12,204 nucleotides of DNA, from positions 1 through 12,204 of the forward strand of contig JAPYPM010000049.1 in the NCBI GenBank assembly GCA_029937635.1, written 5' to 3'. Shown one piece after another: positions 1 to 7,032 of the stretch. The notes beneath the pieces were generated by a model. It had not been told where the DNA came from. It worked only from the letters and a program-made list of their open reading frames with translations, and did not search any database. Positions within the stretch are counted from its first letter, which is position 1. Each line of letters starts with the position of its first letter. The position numbers and the translations under genes were made by a program. Source of the stretch: Nitrospinaceae bacterium. Its GTDB lineage: Bacteria > Nitrospinota > Nitrospinia > Nitrospinales > VA-1.

Positions 1-1102
1 ACCAACCTGCTTGATTAAATTCAGGGACTAGGATGACTTTTGCATGCTTGGCTGCAGCAATGATCTGGGCAGAAGGCCAAGGGCGGATAGTCTTAACCTT
101 GATGAGGCCGACTTTATTACCCTTTTCTTCTTCTTGGCGGATTGCTTCGCGGGCCTGAGACACTGCCGCACCTGAAGCGATGATCATTTCATCGGCACCT
201 GGATTAATAACTTCGATTAGGCCACCCAGGTATTTATCAAAGTACTTCGCCGATCGTTGTACCGCAGAAAAGACTTCTTGCTGCCAACTTGCGTGCATAT
301 GATAACTAATAAAATTACTTTTCTGGATTGGAGCATCACGAGATATTCGTGCCGGTGGATTTTCATTATCCATTGAAGGAACCGCATTTCTCCAGCCATC
401 TCGAGGTGGTATTTTATATTTTTTGTCGCACATCTGAACATTGCCACGTGCGTGGGTCACAAAGAAGCCGTCCACTGATACGGTACAAGGTAATGTCACA
501 TCAACCTCTTCGCTGACCATAAAAGCTATTAAGGGCCAGTCAAAAAAATCTTGCTGGTTTTCAGCATGCATGAGCAACATTCCTGTATTCAGTAGGAAAG
601 ACATTTCTGCATTATCGGGTTGGATTGCCAGAGGCGTGTTGATAACTCGGCACATATTAAGCATTACGACAGGAACTCTTGCTCCAGGCCATGAAGCTAG
701 TGCTTCCATGCCTCTCATTAACCCAGGACCTGAAGTAGCAGTGAGGCTTCGTACGCCTGCACGAGATGCACCACTGATAGCGGACATTGTGCCTATCTCC
801 TCTTCAGCACGATAGTAATCCTTTATATATCCTTCGTCGTACAAGTACCCAGCCTGCTGCATTGTTTCTGACTGAGGAGTTATAGGGTAGGCAATTGCCA
901 TATCAACGTTGGCCCTACGAATTGATTCGCGAGCCGCTTCACTCCCGGTCATGAATATAGTTTCCTTTGGCAGTTTTTGCATTTTTTCAAGAGAAATTAC
1001 TTCTTGCAAATCTCCTGCGGGTACCCAGCCCTCTGGTTTTCCCGGAACATTAGCATGCTTACTTGTACTGTTTGATTTTGCTTCGGCAGTTTGGGGTGAC
1101 AT
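1..1102 (-). CDS. 2-oxoacid:ferredoxin oxidoreductase subunit alpha (3' end outside window)
   Basis: This gene encodes the alpha subunit of a pyruvate or 2-oxoglutarate:ferredoxin oxidoreductase, a cytoplasmic CoA-, thiamine-diphosphate- and Fe-S-dependent enzyme. The reading frame is open from an ATG at 1102 to the left edge (367 codons visible, C-terminus missing). Family motifs seen: TGSEAARESIRRA (52-64), YPITPQS (72-78), EEEIGTMSAISGASRAG (100-116) and TSGPGL (123-128). A second domain follows from about residue 295. The roughly 45-residue N-terminal extension and the stretch 210-265 (DGFFVTHARG, ENPPARISRDAP) match the form I recall from Nitrospira, Nitrospina and Hydrogenobacter, where it works in the reductive TCA cycle. 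A GGAG lies 10 nt before the ATG, and an AAGG directly touches it. The remaining subunits should lie beyond the left edge. Whether the substrate is pyruvate or 2-oxoglutarate cannot be told from this subunit. Confidence 0.93.
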   Translation of the reverse strand, partial: MSPQTAEAKSNSTSKHANVPGKPEGWVPAGDLQEVISLEKMQKLPKETIFMTGSEAARESIRRANVDMAIAYPITPQSETMQQAGYLYDEGYIKDYYRAEEEIGTMSAISGASRAGVRSLTATSGPGLMRGMEALASWPGARVPVVMLNMCRVINTPLAIQPDNAEMSFLLNTGMLLMHAENQQDFFDWPLIAFMVSEEVDVTLPCTVSVDGFFVTHARGNVQMCDKKYKIPPRDGWRNAVPSMDNENPPARISRDAPIQKSNFISYHMHASWQQEVFSAVQRSAKYFDKYLGGLIEVINPGADEMIIASGAAVSQAREAIRQEEEKGNKVGLIKVKTIRPWPSAQIIAAAKHAKVILVPEFNQAGW

Positions 1103-1197
1103 CCTTATACTTCTCCGTTTGTGAAAATTAATTTTAATCGGGAATAACCTAGCCCCGTATTTTTTCCTATTTTATATTAACTGAAATAAACAATGAC

Positions 1198-1220
1198 TTT
1201 AGCCAGATCCCCTGACTAAA
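1198..1220 (-). promoter_or_regulatory. Hairpin in the long leader of the oxidoreductase mRNA
   Basis: On the minus strand the transcript can fold an 8-bp stem, UUUAGUCA paired with UGGCUAAA (one G-U pair), around a 7-nt loop GGGGAUC. No uridine run follows, so it does not look like an intrinsic terminator. It lies in the middle of the predicted leader, about 96 nt before the start codon. It could be an mRNA-stability or regulatory element, or it could be chance. I recognise no riboswitch class. Confidence 0.25.
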
Positions 1221-1265
1221 ACACAATCATAGAGGACCTTTTTCAGGAATTAACTGAAGAGATTA

Positions 1266-1294
1266 ATAGTAAAAATAAACCCTCACTTTGTCAA
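1266..1294 (-). promoter_or_regulatory. Sigma70-type promoter for the oxidoreductase gene
   Basis: Read on the minus strand, a perfect -35 box TTGACA (1294-1289) is followed by a 17-nt spacer and a -10 box TACTAT (1271-1266, one mismatch to TATAAT). Transcription would start near 1259, which leaves about 155 nt of untranslated leader before the ATG at 1102. The box quality and exact spacing make this one of the two best promoters in the window. It is inferred from sequence only. Confidence 0.7.
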
Positions 1295-1333
1295 GGGTTA
1301 ACGGTCATCAAATTTCTTTAATTAGATCTATTT

Positions 1334-1645
1334 TTAGGCCATATCTTCCAATAAACCGAGTTCTTTAAAATAATTGAAAGCTTTTTCAAGAAATTCGTTG
1401 AGAGACGAGTCATTATGAAAAATCAATGTTTTCACTGCTAATTTTGTGTCATGGCATATTTCGAATTTAACAGCGTCGGTTTTTTGATATTTTATAACTT
1501 CTACTTCCCAGTGAATTTGCGAAAGTTCTTCTTGTGGTCGACTTTTAGCAGATATTCCATACTGATTCACCTTGTATAAAAACTCGTGGCCCCCTTGTCC
1601 ATCTGAAGCACTTCGTGATAGGTGGAGATTTTCTTGAATTAACAT
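1334..1645 (-). CDS. Small hypothetical protein, 103 aa
   Basis: I do not recognise this family. The product is a soluble-looking 103-residue protein with no signal peptide, membrane segment or cysteine pair. It has alternating hydrophobic and charged strands (for example HWEVEVIKYQ, AVKFEICHD, LAVKTLIFHN) and then a helical, acidic C-terminus (LNEFLEKAFNYFKELGLLEDMA). This suggests a small alpha/beta domain. An in-frame TGA sits directly before the ATG at 1645, so this is the first possible ATG. AAGG lies 10 nt upstream of the ATG, and a stronger AGGAGG lies further out, at 23 nt. It stands alone, between the oxidoreductase promoter and a divergent small gene. The length of the frame and its protein-like composition support it as real. 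Confidence 0.65.
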   Translation of the reverse strand: MLIQENLHLSRSASDGQGGHEFLYKVNQYGISAKSRPQEELSQIHWEVEVIKYQKTDAVKFEICHDTKLAVKTLIFHNDSSLNEFLEKAFNYFKELGLLEDMA

Positions 1646-1678
1646 TCATTTACTACCTTATTTAAAGGCCTCCTATTT

Positions 1679-1700
1679 ATAAAAAAAGATCTTTTTTTAT
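1679..1700. repeat. 22-bp perfect palindrome between divergent small genes
   Basis: The segment is a perfect inverted repeat centred on AGATCT (1687-1692). Runs of seven A and seven T flank the central GATC, with AT added at each outer end. It lies between the 103-aa gene (minus) and the 94-aa gene (plus), and overlaps the predicted transcription start of the former. It could be a regulator binding site, or a bidirectional terminator-like fold with a 3' U run. The A/T runs make chance formation easier than the length suggests. Confidence 0.4.
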
Positions 1701-1726
1701 TTTATCAAATCAAGTAACTTAGGCAA
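1699..1726 (-). promoter_or_regulatory. Possible promoter for the 103-aa gene
   Basis: On the minus strand, TTGCCT (1726-1721, 4 of 6 matches) is followed by a 16-nt spacer and TAAAAT (1704-1699, 5 of 6). The predicted start would be near 1692, inside the 22-bp palindrome at 1679-1700. The region is very AT-rich, so such matches arise easily. Confidence 0.3.
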
Positions 1727-1796
1727 ACTTGAATTGTACTATAAATTAAAAAAAATATTTTCTATTCAGGATAATACTTTCAGTATTACTCAAACT

Positions 1797-2081
1797 ATGG
1801 ATAACTTGGAATTAAATGATCCAATTGAAATTGAAGCATTTTTGAGCAAAGTTAGCTTGTCAGGTCCTGGATTTAACTCTGACTGCCTTTTAATGGATGT
1901 TTACGATGCGGGTTTGGATTATCCAGATTTTCTGAAAGCTGAGGGAAGTGATCCTGCTGCTTGCTATAATGGAACTTCTCCTGCGTGGGCTAAATACCAT
2001 GTTCGCCAAGGAAAGCGTGTGTTTATGATTTATGGAGGTTCTGGAGGTAAAAGGCGCTCGCATTATTCCGAAACCCCGTAA
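1797..2081 (+). CDS. Small hypothetical protein, 94 aa
   Basis: I do not recognise this protein. From the ATG at 1797 it is 94 residues long and starts MDNLELNDPIEIEAF. It is acidic in its first two thirds, and its glycine-rich basic end (YGGSGGKRRSHYSETP) could be a flexible tail. It has no signal peptide or membrane helix. The frame is also open further upstream to a TTG at 1734, which would give 115 residues beginning with a lysine-rich stretch. Neither start has a convincing ribosome binding site, so the start is uncertain. The frame fills a stretch that would otherwise be empty between two genes, and its composition looks like a protein. Even so, it is the weakest coding call in the window. 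Confidence 0.45.
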   Translation: MDNLELNDPIEIEAFLSKVSLSGPGFNSDCLLMDVYDAGLDYPDFLKAEGSDPAACYNGTSPAWAKYHVRQGKRVFMIYGGSGGKRRSHYSETP

Positions 2082-2203
2082 TGACAATAGTTTTATGAAG
2101 ATCTACCCGCTTTAAAGCATCCTAATCTTTAGAGCAATAAGTATGAAATGAGACCTTTTTTATTATCCCAAGGGTCCCTAACTTAAGGAGAACGGCTTAC
2201 ATA

Positions 2204-2632
2204 ATGGAATTTGATAAGGAGTCTCAACAACGTATTCTTCGAGTTGCTGCTGATAAAAATGAAGGGCGGCCTATTGAAGAAATAGATGAGCAAATAGCAG
2301 GGGTTCTCGACCTGCACCCTGAGTTTGACCCTATATGGGAAGAGGGTGAAATGGCATCAATTCCCAGAGAAGTCAATGGTATGATCGTGAATCCTTTTGT
2401 CCATACTGTTTTACATGTGACTATTGATCGCCAGCTAAAACTGGAAGCCCCGGAGTTTGTTGCTGCTGCCTATCAACGTTTAACTAGCCATGGTATGGAG
2501 TCACATGAAGCCCTGCATGCGATTATAGCTATATATGCTAACCTGCATTTTGCTGGCACACGGAGAGATATGCAGTTCGATGCTTTGGCTTATGAAACTC
2601 AGGTTAATGGGTTGGACTATATAGCAGGATAA
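2204..2632 (+). CDS. DUF1841 family protein, 142 aa
   Basis: This is a small cytoplasmic protein of the DUF1841 family, whose function is unknown. The family signature is visible: an N-terminal helix, then LHPEFDPIW (37-45), NPFVHTVLHVTIDRQ (63-77) and SHEALHAIIAIYANLHFAG (100-118). The histidines H67, H71, H101 and H105, together with E102, fall in a pattern that resembles a metal site (HEALH is an HExxH-type string). No catalytic role is established, so this is only a suggestion. The start ATG at 2204 is preceded by AAGGAG (2185-2190) with a rather long 13-nt spacing. The gene converges on sucD, with only 9 bp between the two stop codons. No cotranscribed partner is evident. Confidence 0.8.
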   Translation: MEFDKESQQRILRVAADKNEGRPIEEIDEQIAGVLDLHPEFDPIWEEGEMASIPREVNGMIVNPFVHTVLHVTIDRQLKLEAPEFVAAAYQRLTSHGMESHEALHAIIAIYANLHFAGTRRDMQFDALAYETQVNGLDYIAG

Positions 2633-2641
2633 TACAGGGAA

Positions 2642-3511
2642 TTATAGGAGTTTTGCGACCGTTTTTCCTAGATCAGCGGGGCTCTTAACGACTTTGATGC
2701 CGCAGCGGCGCATTACTTTCATTTTTTCTTCAGCCGTTCCTTTCCCACCAGAGATGATTGCTCCAGCATGACCCATGCGACGACCCGGGGGTGCTGTCTG
2801 TCCGGCAATGAAACCAATGACCGGTTTAGTGACGTGTTTTTTTATGTAGTAGGCAGCTTCATCTTCTGCTGATCCGCCGATTTCGCCAATCATACATATA
2901 GCTTTTGTGCCTCGATCTTTTTGGAAAAGTTCTAGGATATCAATGTATTTGGTGCCGATTATAGGATCTCCACCAATGCCGACGCACGTTGACTGACCAT
3001 GGCCTAAGGCTGTTAATTGACCTACGGCTTCATAAGTGAGAGTCCCGCTCCTGGAAATAATACCAACATTGCCTTTTTTGTGAATGTGGGCCGGCATGAT
3101 GCCGATCTTGCATTTTCCTGGTGAGATAATGCCTGGGCAATTGGGGCCGATCAACCGGGACTTACTAGCCTTAATGTAGCGAAAAACTTCCACCATATCT
3201 GATACTGGGATACCTTCTGTAACGCAAATAATCAGTTCGATTCCTGCATCGGCGGCTTCAAGAATGGCGTCGGAGGCAAAAGCGGGTGGCACAAAAATCA
3301 TTGTTGCGTTGGCTTTTGTTTTTTTTACTGCATCTTGTACGGTGTTGAAAACGGGAACCTTACCTAGAACTATTTGGCCACCCTTGGCAGGGGTCACACC
3401 ACCAACTAACTTGGTGCCATATTTCATGCATTGTTCGGCATGAAACTGTCCTTCGCGCCCAGTAATTCCTTGAACAATCAATTTTGTTTTTTCGTCAACT
3501 AGAATGCTCAT
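2642..3511 (-). CDS. sucD: Succinyl-CoA synthetase subunit alpha
   Basis: This is the alpha subunit of succinate-CoA ligase, which interconverts succinyl-CoA plus ADP (or GDP) and phosphate with succinate plus CoA and ATP (or GTP) in the TCA or reductive TCA cycle. At 289 aa it has the usual length. Visible parts are an N-terminal CoA-binding Rossmann domain (VQGITGREGQFH, 13-24), GPNCPGIISPG (122-132), the ligase domain with GIISRSGTLTYEA (150-162), GIGGDPIIGT (178-187) and GEIGGSAEDEAA (209-220). The active-site phosphohistidine is H248 in PPGRRMGHAGAI. The ATG at 3511 overlaps the sucC stop by 4 nt (ATGA), so translation is probably coupled. The length argues against ATP-citrate lyase or citryl-CoA synthetase, which are larger relatives. 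Confidence 0.97.
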   Translation of the reverse strand: MSILVDEKTKLIVQGITGREGQFHAEQCMKYGTKLVGGVTPAKGGQIVLGKVPVFNTVQDAVKKTKANATMIFVPPAFASDAILEAADAGIELIICVTEGIPVSDMVEVFRYIKASKSRLIGPNCPGIISPGKCKIGIMPAHIHKKGNVGIISRSGTLTYEAVGQLTALGHGQSTCVGIGGDPIIGTKYIDILELFQKDRGTKAICMIGEIGGSAEDEAAYYIKKHVTKPVIGFIAGQTAPPGRRMGHAGAIISGGKGTAEEKMKVMRRCGIKVVKSPADLGKTVAKLL

Positions 3512-4668
3512 CGTATTGCCTTTACAATTTTTTGCGCACCATCTTTCATACCCTCTGCGACTATAACATCTATCCCTGAGTCACTGAGAATTTGATGGCC
3601 TTCTTCCATATTGGTTCCCTCCATCCTAACCACGATGGGGATCTTAATTTTTAATTTTTTGGCCGCGATCTCAACACCTCGAGCTAAAATATCGCAGCGT
3701 AAGATACCGCCAAATATATTAATAAAAATCCCCTTTACATGGGGGTCGGATAGTAGAATGCGGAATCCATTTTCAATTTTTTCTTCGTCAGCTCCGCCTC
3801 CAACATCCAAAAAGTTTGCTGGTTCGCCACCTGAATGCTTGATAATATCCATTGTCGCCATGGCGAGACCTGCCCCGTTGACCATACAACCAATATTCCC
3901 ATCAAGTTTGATATAGTTTAAGTCGAATTTGCTGGCTTCCACTTCCATTGGATCTTCTTCATCCAAGTCCCGATAATTGAGAGTTTCTTTTTGGCGATAG
4001 AGGGCATTGCTATCAATGTTAACTTTTGCGTCAAGAACAAGAACTCGATCGTCTTTTGTGATAACGAGGGGATTGATTTCTAGCATGTCGCAATCTTCTT
4101 TAATAAATGCCTGGTAAAGATTAATTATTAAAGGAATCATTTGCTTAAGGGCATTCCCTTTTACATTGAGAGCAAATGCTATTTTTCTTGCGAGGTAAGG
4201 TTTAACTCCAATAATAGGGTCGATGATCTCTTTAATAATTTTTTCTGGAGTGTCTTCGGCGACTTCTTCGATGGCCATACCCCCTGCCTCGCTAGCCATA
4301 ATCATTACTCTGCTGCTTTGTCTATCAAGAAGGATGCCTAGATATAGTTCTTTGGTTATAGCCATTCCTTCCTCTATTAAAACTTTTTTAACTTTTCGCC
4401 CCTCTGGTCCAGTTTGCGGTGTTACCAGTGTCATACCAATAATCTTATTTGCATGAACTTTGGCTTCTTCCGGACTTTTGGCGAGTTTTACTCCTCCTCC
4501 TTTACCTCGTCCTCCAGCATGTATTTGTGCTTTGACTACGACAATATCTGTTCCCAGTTTGCGAGAAACAGCGGCTGCTTTTTCTGCATTATCGATGACC
4601 ACACCGTTGGGAACCGCTACACCGTATTTTGCAAGAACTTCCTTTGCCTGATACTCGTGAATATTCAT
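3508..4668 (-). CDS. sucC: Succinyl-CoA synthetase subunit beta
   Basis: This is the beta subunit of succinate-CoA ligase and carries the nucleotide-binding ATP-grasp fold and the succinate site. The product is 386 aa, the normal length. Visible parts are the start MNIHEYQAKEVL, VVKAQIHAGGRGKGGG (44-59; nucleotide loop with K46), LEINPLV (196-202), LDAKVNID (212-219), NGAGLAMATMD (264-274), DVGGGAD (288-294) and NIFGGILRCD (317-326). The frame is open for 35 more codons upstream, to an ATG at 4773. That stretch encodes nothing family-like and contains the promoter at 4727-4755, so 4668 is the start. No Shine-Dalgarno sequence is seen in the A/T-rich leader. The gene is cotranscribed with sucD. 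If the neighbouring oxidoreductase acts on 2-oxoglutarate, this enzyme supplies its succinyl-CoA. Confidence 0.97.
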   Translation of the reverse strand: MNIHEYQAKEVLAKYGVAVPNGVVIDNAEKAAAVSRKLGTDIVVVKAQIHAGGRGKGGGVKLAKSPEEAKVHANKIIGMTLVTPQTGPEGRKVKKVLIEEGMAITKELYLGILLDRQSSRVMIMASEAGGMAIEEVAEDTPEKIIKEIIDPIIGVKPYLARKIAFALNVKGNALKQMIPLIINLYQAFIKEDCDMLEINPLVITKDDRVLVLDAKVNIDSNALYRQKETLNYRDLDEEDPMEVEASKFDLNYIKLDGNIGCMVNGAGLAMATMDIIKHSGGEPANFLDVGGGADEEKIENGFRILLSDPHVKGIFINIFGGILRCDILARGVEIAAKKLKIKIPIVVRMEGTNMEEGHQILSDSGIDVIVAEGMKDGAQKIVKAIR

Positions 4669-4726
4669 GAGTTTGAAATTAAAATAATTTAGAGACGATA
4701 ATAAAAAAAATGTATGCAAGAGGGAT

Positions 4727-4755
4727 TTTCTACCATAGCTCGTATGCCTTGTCAA
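4727..4755 (-). promoter_or_regulatory. Sigma70-type promoter for sucCD
   Basis: On the minus strand, TTGACA (4755-4750) is followed by a 17-nt spacer and TAGAAA (4732-4727, 4 of 6). A TG one base before the -10 box makes it an extended -10. Transcription would start near 4720, giving a leader of about 52 nt. The promoter lies inside the upstream extension of the sucC reading frame, which supports the shorter protein start. Confidence 0.6.
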
Positions 4756-4843
4756 AAAATAATATATCGGCACTTGGGCCTAATTAGGAACAGTTGTGTG
4801 AATGTAATAAAATTTGGGTTTAAGAACAACGGAAAGGAAAAAG

Positions 4844-4861
4844 AAAAACTATTAAAAATAG
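4844..4861 (-). terminator. Weak candidate terminator after fliS
   Basis: On the minus strand, 17 nt past the fliS stop, CUAUU and AAUAG can pair around a UUU loop, and five U residues follow directly. The stem is only 5 bp and nearly all A-U, so it would be a weak intrinsic terminator at best. It is placed where the fliD-fliS transcript should end, before the sucCD promoter. Confidence 0.25.
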
Positions 4862-4877
4862 AAATAGGTGAGTTTTG

Positions 4878-5324
4878 TTAACATCTTGAGGTTATTTTTT
4901 TGTGTGAATGGGTAGCTCCATTTTTTTGTCCATTATCCGTTTGGTTATTAACTTTGTCATCTAATATTTCTTTCCAAGCTCCCATTAAGGTTGTGAGCAC
5001 ATTCACTATTGACTCGAGAGCTTTACGGTCTGACTTAACATTAGCTAAGGTTAATTGATGGAGAATGAACTGGTAAAGTGATTCGAGTTTTCGAGCCACA
5101 TCGCCACCTTTTTCTATGTCTAGAGCACAGGATAATTCATTTATAATATCGTGAGTTTTATTAATGTAGGTTCCTTTTTTTACTAGGTCTTTACTGTCAA
5201 TTCCCTCTAAGGCTAAAGTGGTACATTTTAAGGCTCCCTCGTACATCATTATGATTAATTTTCCTTGGCTAGAAGTTGCTACTTCGTTATGACGGTATTC
5301 GTTGTGAAGCCGATGTGGAAACAT
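4878..5324 (-). CDS. fliS: Flagellar export chaperone FliS
   Basis: FliS is the cytoplasmic chaperone that binds the C-terminus of flagellin and keeps it from polymerising before type III export. The 148-aa product is mostly helical. Family features seen are NEVATSSQGKLIIMMYEGAL (13-32), the acidic helix with THDIINELSCALDIEKGGDVA (57-77), LESLYQFILHQLTLAN (80-95), and a terminal GAWKEIL (115-121). A polar tail of about 25 residues, rich in N, K, T and H (124-148), goes beyond the usual length of 125-135. AAGGA lies 9 nt before the ATG. The gene follows fliD by 33 bp on the same strand, the common fliD-fliS order, so one transcript is likely. No flagellin gene is in the window. Confidence 0.9.
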   Translation of the reverse strand: MFPHRLHNEYRHNEVATSSQGKLIIMMYEGALKCTTLALEGIDSKDLVKKGTYINKTHDIINELSCALDIEKGGDVARKLESLYQFILHQLTLANVKSDRKALESIVNVLTTLMGAWKEILDDKVNNQTDNGQKNGATHSHKKITSRC

Positions 5325-5357
5325 ATATACAGGTCCTTAATAGTAAAAGAGTAATTA

Positions 5358-6977
5358 TTATTTTTTATTAAAAATATTTTGAATCCCTGCAAGAGCACTG
5401 CTAAAGGTATCCCTTTGTGAGTTAAGTCTGCCCATTACAACTTCTAAGTTTGTGAATCTTTCTTTAAGATTTGTCTCGAATTCAAGTAGGCGCTCTGCCT
5501 GCGTTAGTAGAGTCTCATTGAAGTCGTCTACAGTTTCTTTGATAGTGTCAAGTTCAGAGACCAGTGGTCCGTTTAAAGATGCATTAACAAAGTTCTCCAA
5601 TTTTCGATTAAGAATTTCTGCCACGCCGTTCGAAAGGGTAATTTGTCCATAATTCCCAGGAGTTAAACTACTGATACGAAAATTTAGACCATTAGAGTTA
5701 CCCGAGGAACCTGCGTAAAAATTTCCAGATCCAGAGGTAGTTACAAAAGTGCTTGCACCCGAGTTACTTAATTGAACAAAAGTACTTGCTCCTGAAGTTA
5801 CCCGTATGTCATATGTTCCGGGCTTTGTATCGCGGGTGAACCCCACGTAGGTTATAGATGTGTTTGTTACGCTACCATTACTTGAAAAAAGCTCGCTTAT
5901 ATTTGTTATGTCGTCTATCAAAGCATCAGAAAATTTATCGGTATCCAGAATAAGTGACCCATCTGACTGAGTGGTGATACCTACTTGTGACAAATATTTG
6001 TAGTCACCGCGAATTCCTGTCACTTCAGTGCTTATTGAGCTTCGAAGCATTCGTTGCATGCCTTGTACTGCAAAATTACCAAACAATACACCAGGCTCTT
6101 GAGTTTCTGTATTTAACGATAACTGTTCATTTATATATGATGTGACCTCGTTATATTCTTCAATAAAGTCCTTAACTTTAGTTGTGATAGCTTCGGTGTC
6201 AGTTGCAAGAGAAATAGTTCCTGATCCGGCTGATTGTAGTTTAAGCGCTGTTCCATTAATAACGTCTGTAACTGTATTGGATGATTTGGTAATCGAAACA
6301 CCATCTAGTGACAAACTCGCATTCTTTGCGGTTTGTGTCGTTTGAAAACCCATCGTCACACTACCACTTGTGATATTAGTGCTCATTGTTACAGCACCGC
6401 TGCTTCCTGTTTGAGTGCCTGAAATAAGAAGTCGATAGGGACTGGTGGCGTCACCGTCATTAAGAAAGGATGCTTTGAGATCAATTCCCAGGTTGTTTAT
6501 GGCTAGTCTTAACCCATCAACTGTGGCGTTAGTACTGTCAATAGTTACTGTAGCCGAAGCGGATGACCCAATAACAATTGTTATCGTTCCAGATGAAATT
6601 GCAGATGAGGTTTCTGCATAGCCACTGGTTATAAGTTTGCTTTCAGTGGCAAGATTGTTAACGATGAGGGAGTAGGTTCCAGAAGAAGCCGAACTAGTGG
6701 TAGTGATATCTACAACCTTATTACTATCTGAAAAACTATTGTTTGAAAAAACACTTTGATTTTCTATGAAGCGATTTTTGGTATTAAGTGTGCCCACAAC
6801 TCCTTTGAATGCGTGCAACCTGCTTTTTAATTCCTGAAAACTAGCTAATTTTTGCTCCTCGATATTCTTTTTGGCTTCAACCAGATCCATCGAACGAGCC
6901 TCCAGAGAAACCATCTTGTTGATGATGTCTTGGGTGTCCATATTCGAATTAAGGCCATATATTGCGTTTTGTGCCAT
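5358..6977 (-). CDS. fliD: Flagellar filament capping protein FliD (HAP2)
   Basis: FliD is exported and forms the cap at the tip of the flagellar filament, where it guides flagellin assembly. The product is 539 aa, within the family range. The N-terminal region begins with GLNSNMDTQDIINKMVSLEA (9-28), followed by a heptad-like helix to about residue 65. This is the FliD N-terminal domain, typical of proteins that pack in the filament core. A serine/threonine-rich beta region follows (about 85-415), with flagellin-hook motifs GTYSLIVNNLA and GTYDIRVTSGA. The FliD C-terminal domain ends in the coiled coil ETNLKERFTNLEVVMGRLNSQR. It has no signal peptide, as expected for type III export. An 11-residue unit containing GASTFV occurs twice in tandem (396-412). 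The ATG at 6977 has only a weak purine-rich site upstream. A sigma28-like promoter precedes it. Confidence 0.94.
   Translation of the reverse strand: MAQNAIYGLNSNMDTQDIINKMVSLEARSMDLVEAKKNIEEQKLASFQELKSRLHAFKGVVGTLNTKNRFIENQSVFSNNSFSDSNKVVDITTTSSASSGTYSLIVNNLATESKLITSGYAETSSAISSGTITIVIGSSASATVTIDSTNATVDGLRLAINNLGIDLKASFLNDGDATSPYRLLISGTQTGSSGAVTMSTNITSGSVTMGFQTTQTAKNASLSLDGVSITKSSNTVTDVINGTALKLQSAGSGTISLATDTEAITTKVKDFIEEYNEVTSYINEQLSLNTETQEPGVLFGNFAVQGMQRMLRSSISTEVTGIRGDYKYLSQVGITTQSDGSLILDTDKFSDALIDDITNISELFSSNGSVTNTSITYVGFTRDTKPGTYDIRVTSGASTFVQLSNSGASTFVTTSGSGNFYAGSSGNSNGLNFRISSLTPGNYGQITLSNGVAEILNRKLENFVNASLNGPLVSELDTIKETVDDFNETLLTQAERLLEFETNLKERFTNLEVVMGRLNSQRDTFSSALAGIQNIFNKK
5743..5792. 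repeat. Two-copy imperfect 33-bp tandem repeat inside fliD
   Basis: The 17-bp string at 5776-5792 recurs at 5743-5759 with two base changes, a period of 33 bp. In the protein this gives GASTFV at residues 396-401 and again at 407-412, a duplication of 11 residues. It lies in the serine/threonine-rich, outward-facing part of FliD, between the second flagellin-hook motif and the C-terminal domain, where length variation is tolerated. Confidence 0.6.
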
Positions 6978-7032
6978 TAAATGTTTTAAATCTCTAGAAT
7001 GGAAATAATCTTAGCAATTCTCTTCATACATT

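Noticed and set aside
217..447. 76-codon frame on the minus strand
   Set aside because: It lies in a different frame inside the oxidoreductase gene, whose own frame is fully open and rich in family motifs.
1278..1299. AACCCT...AGGGTT inverted repeat as a terminator
   Set aside because: The stem is only 6 bp, with no U run, and it overlaps the -35 region of the oxidoreductase promoter. It could at most be an operator half-site pair.
4141..4692. Overlapping plus-strand open frames opposite sucC
   Set aside because: They lie antisense to a clearly conserved gene and show no protein family features.
4669..4773. A 35-codon upstream extension of sucC to an ATG at 4773
   Set aside because: The extension has no family similarity and contains the TTGACA-17-TAGAAA promoter. 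SucC proteins start at MNIHEYQAKE.
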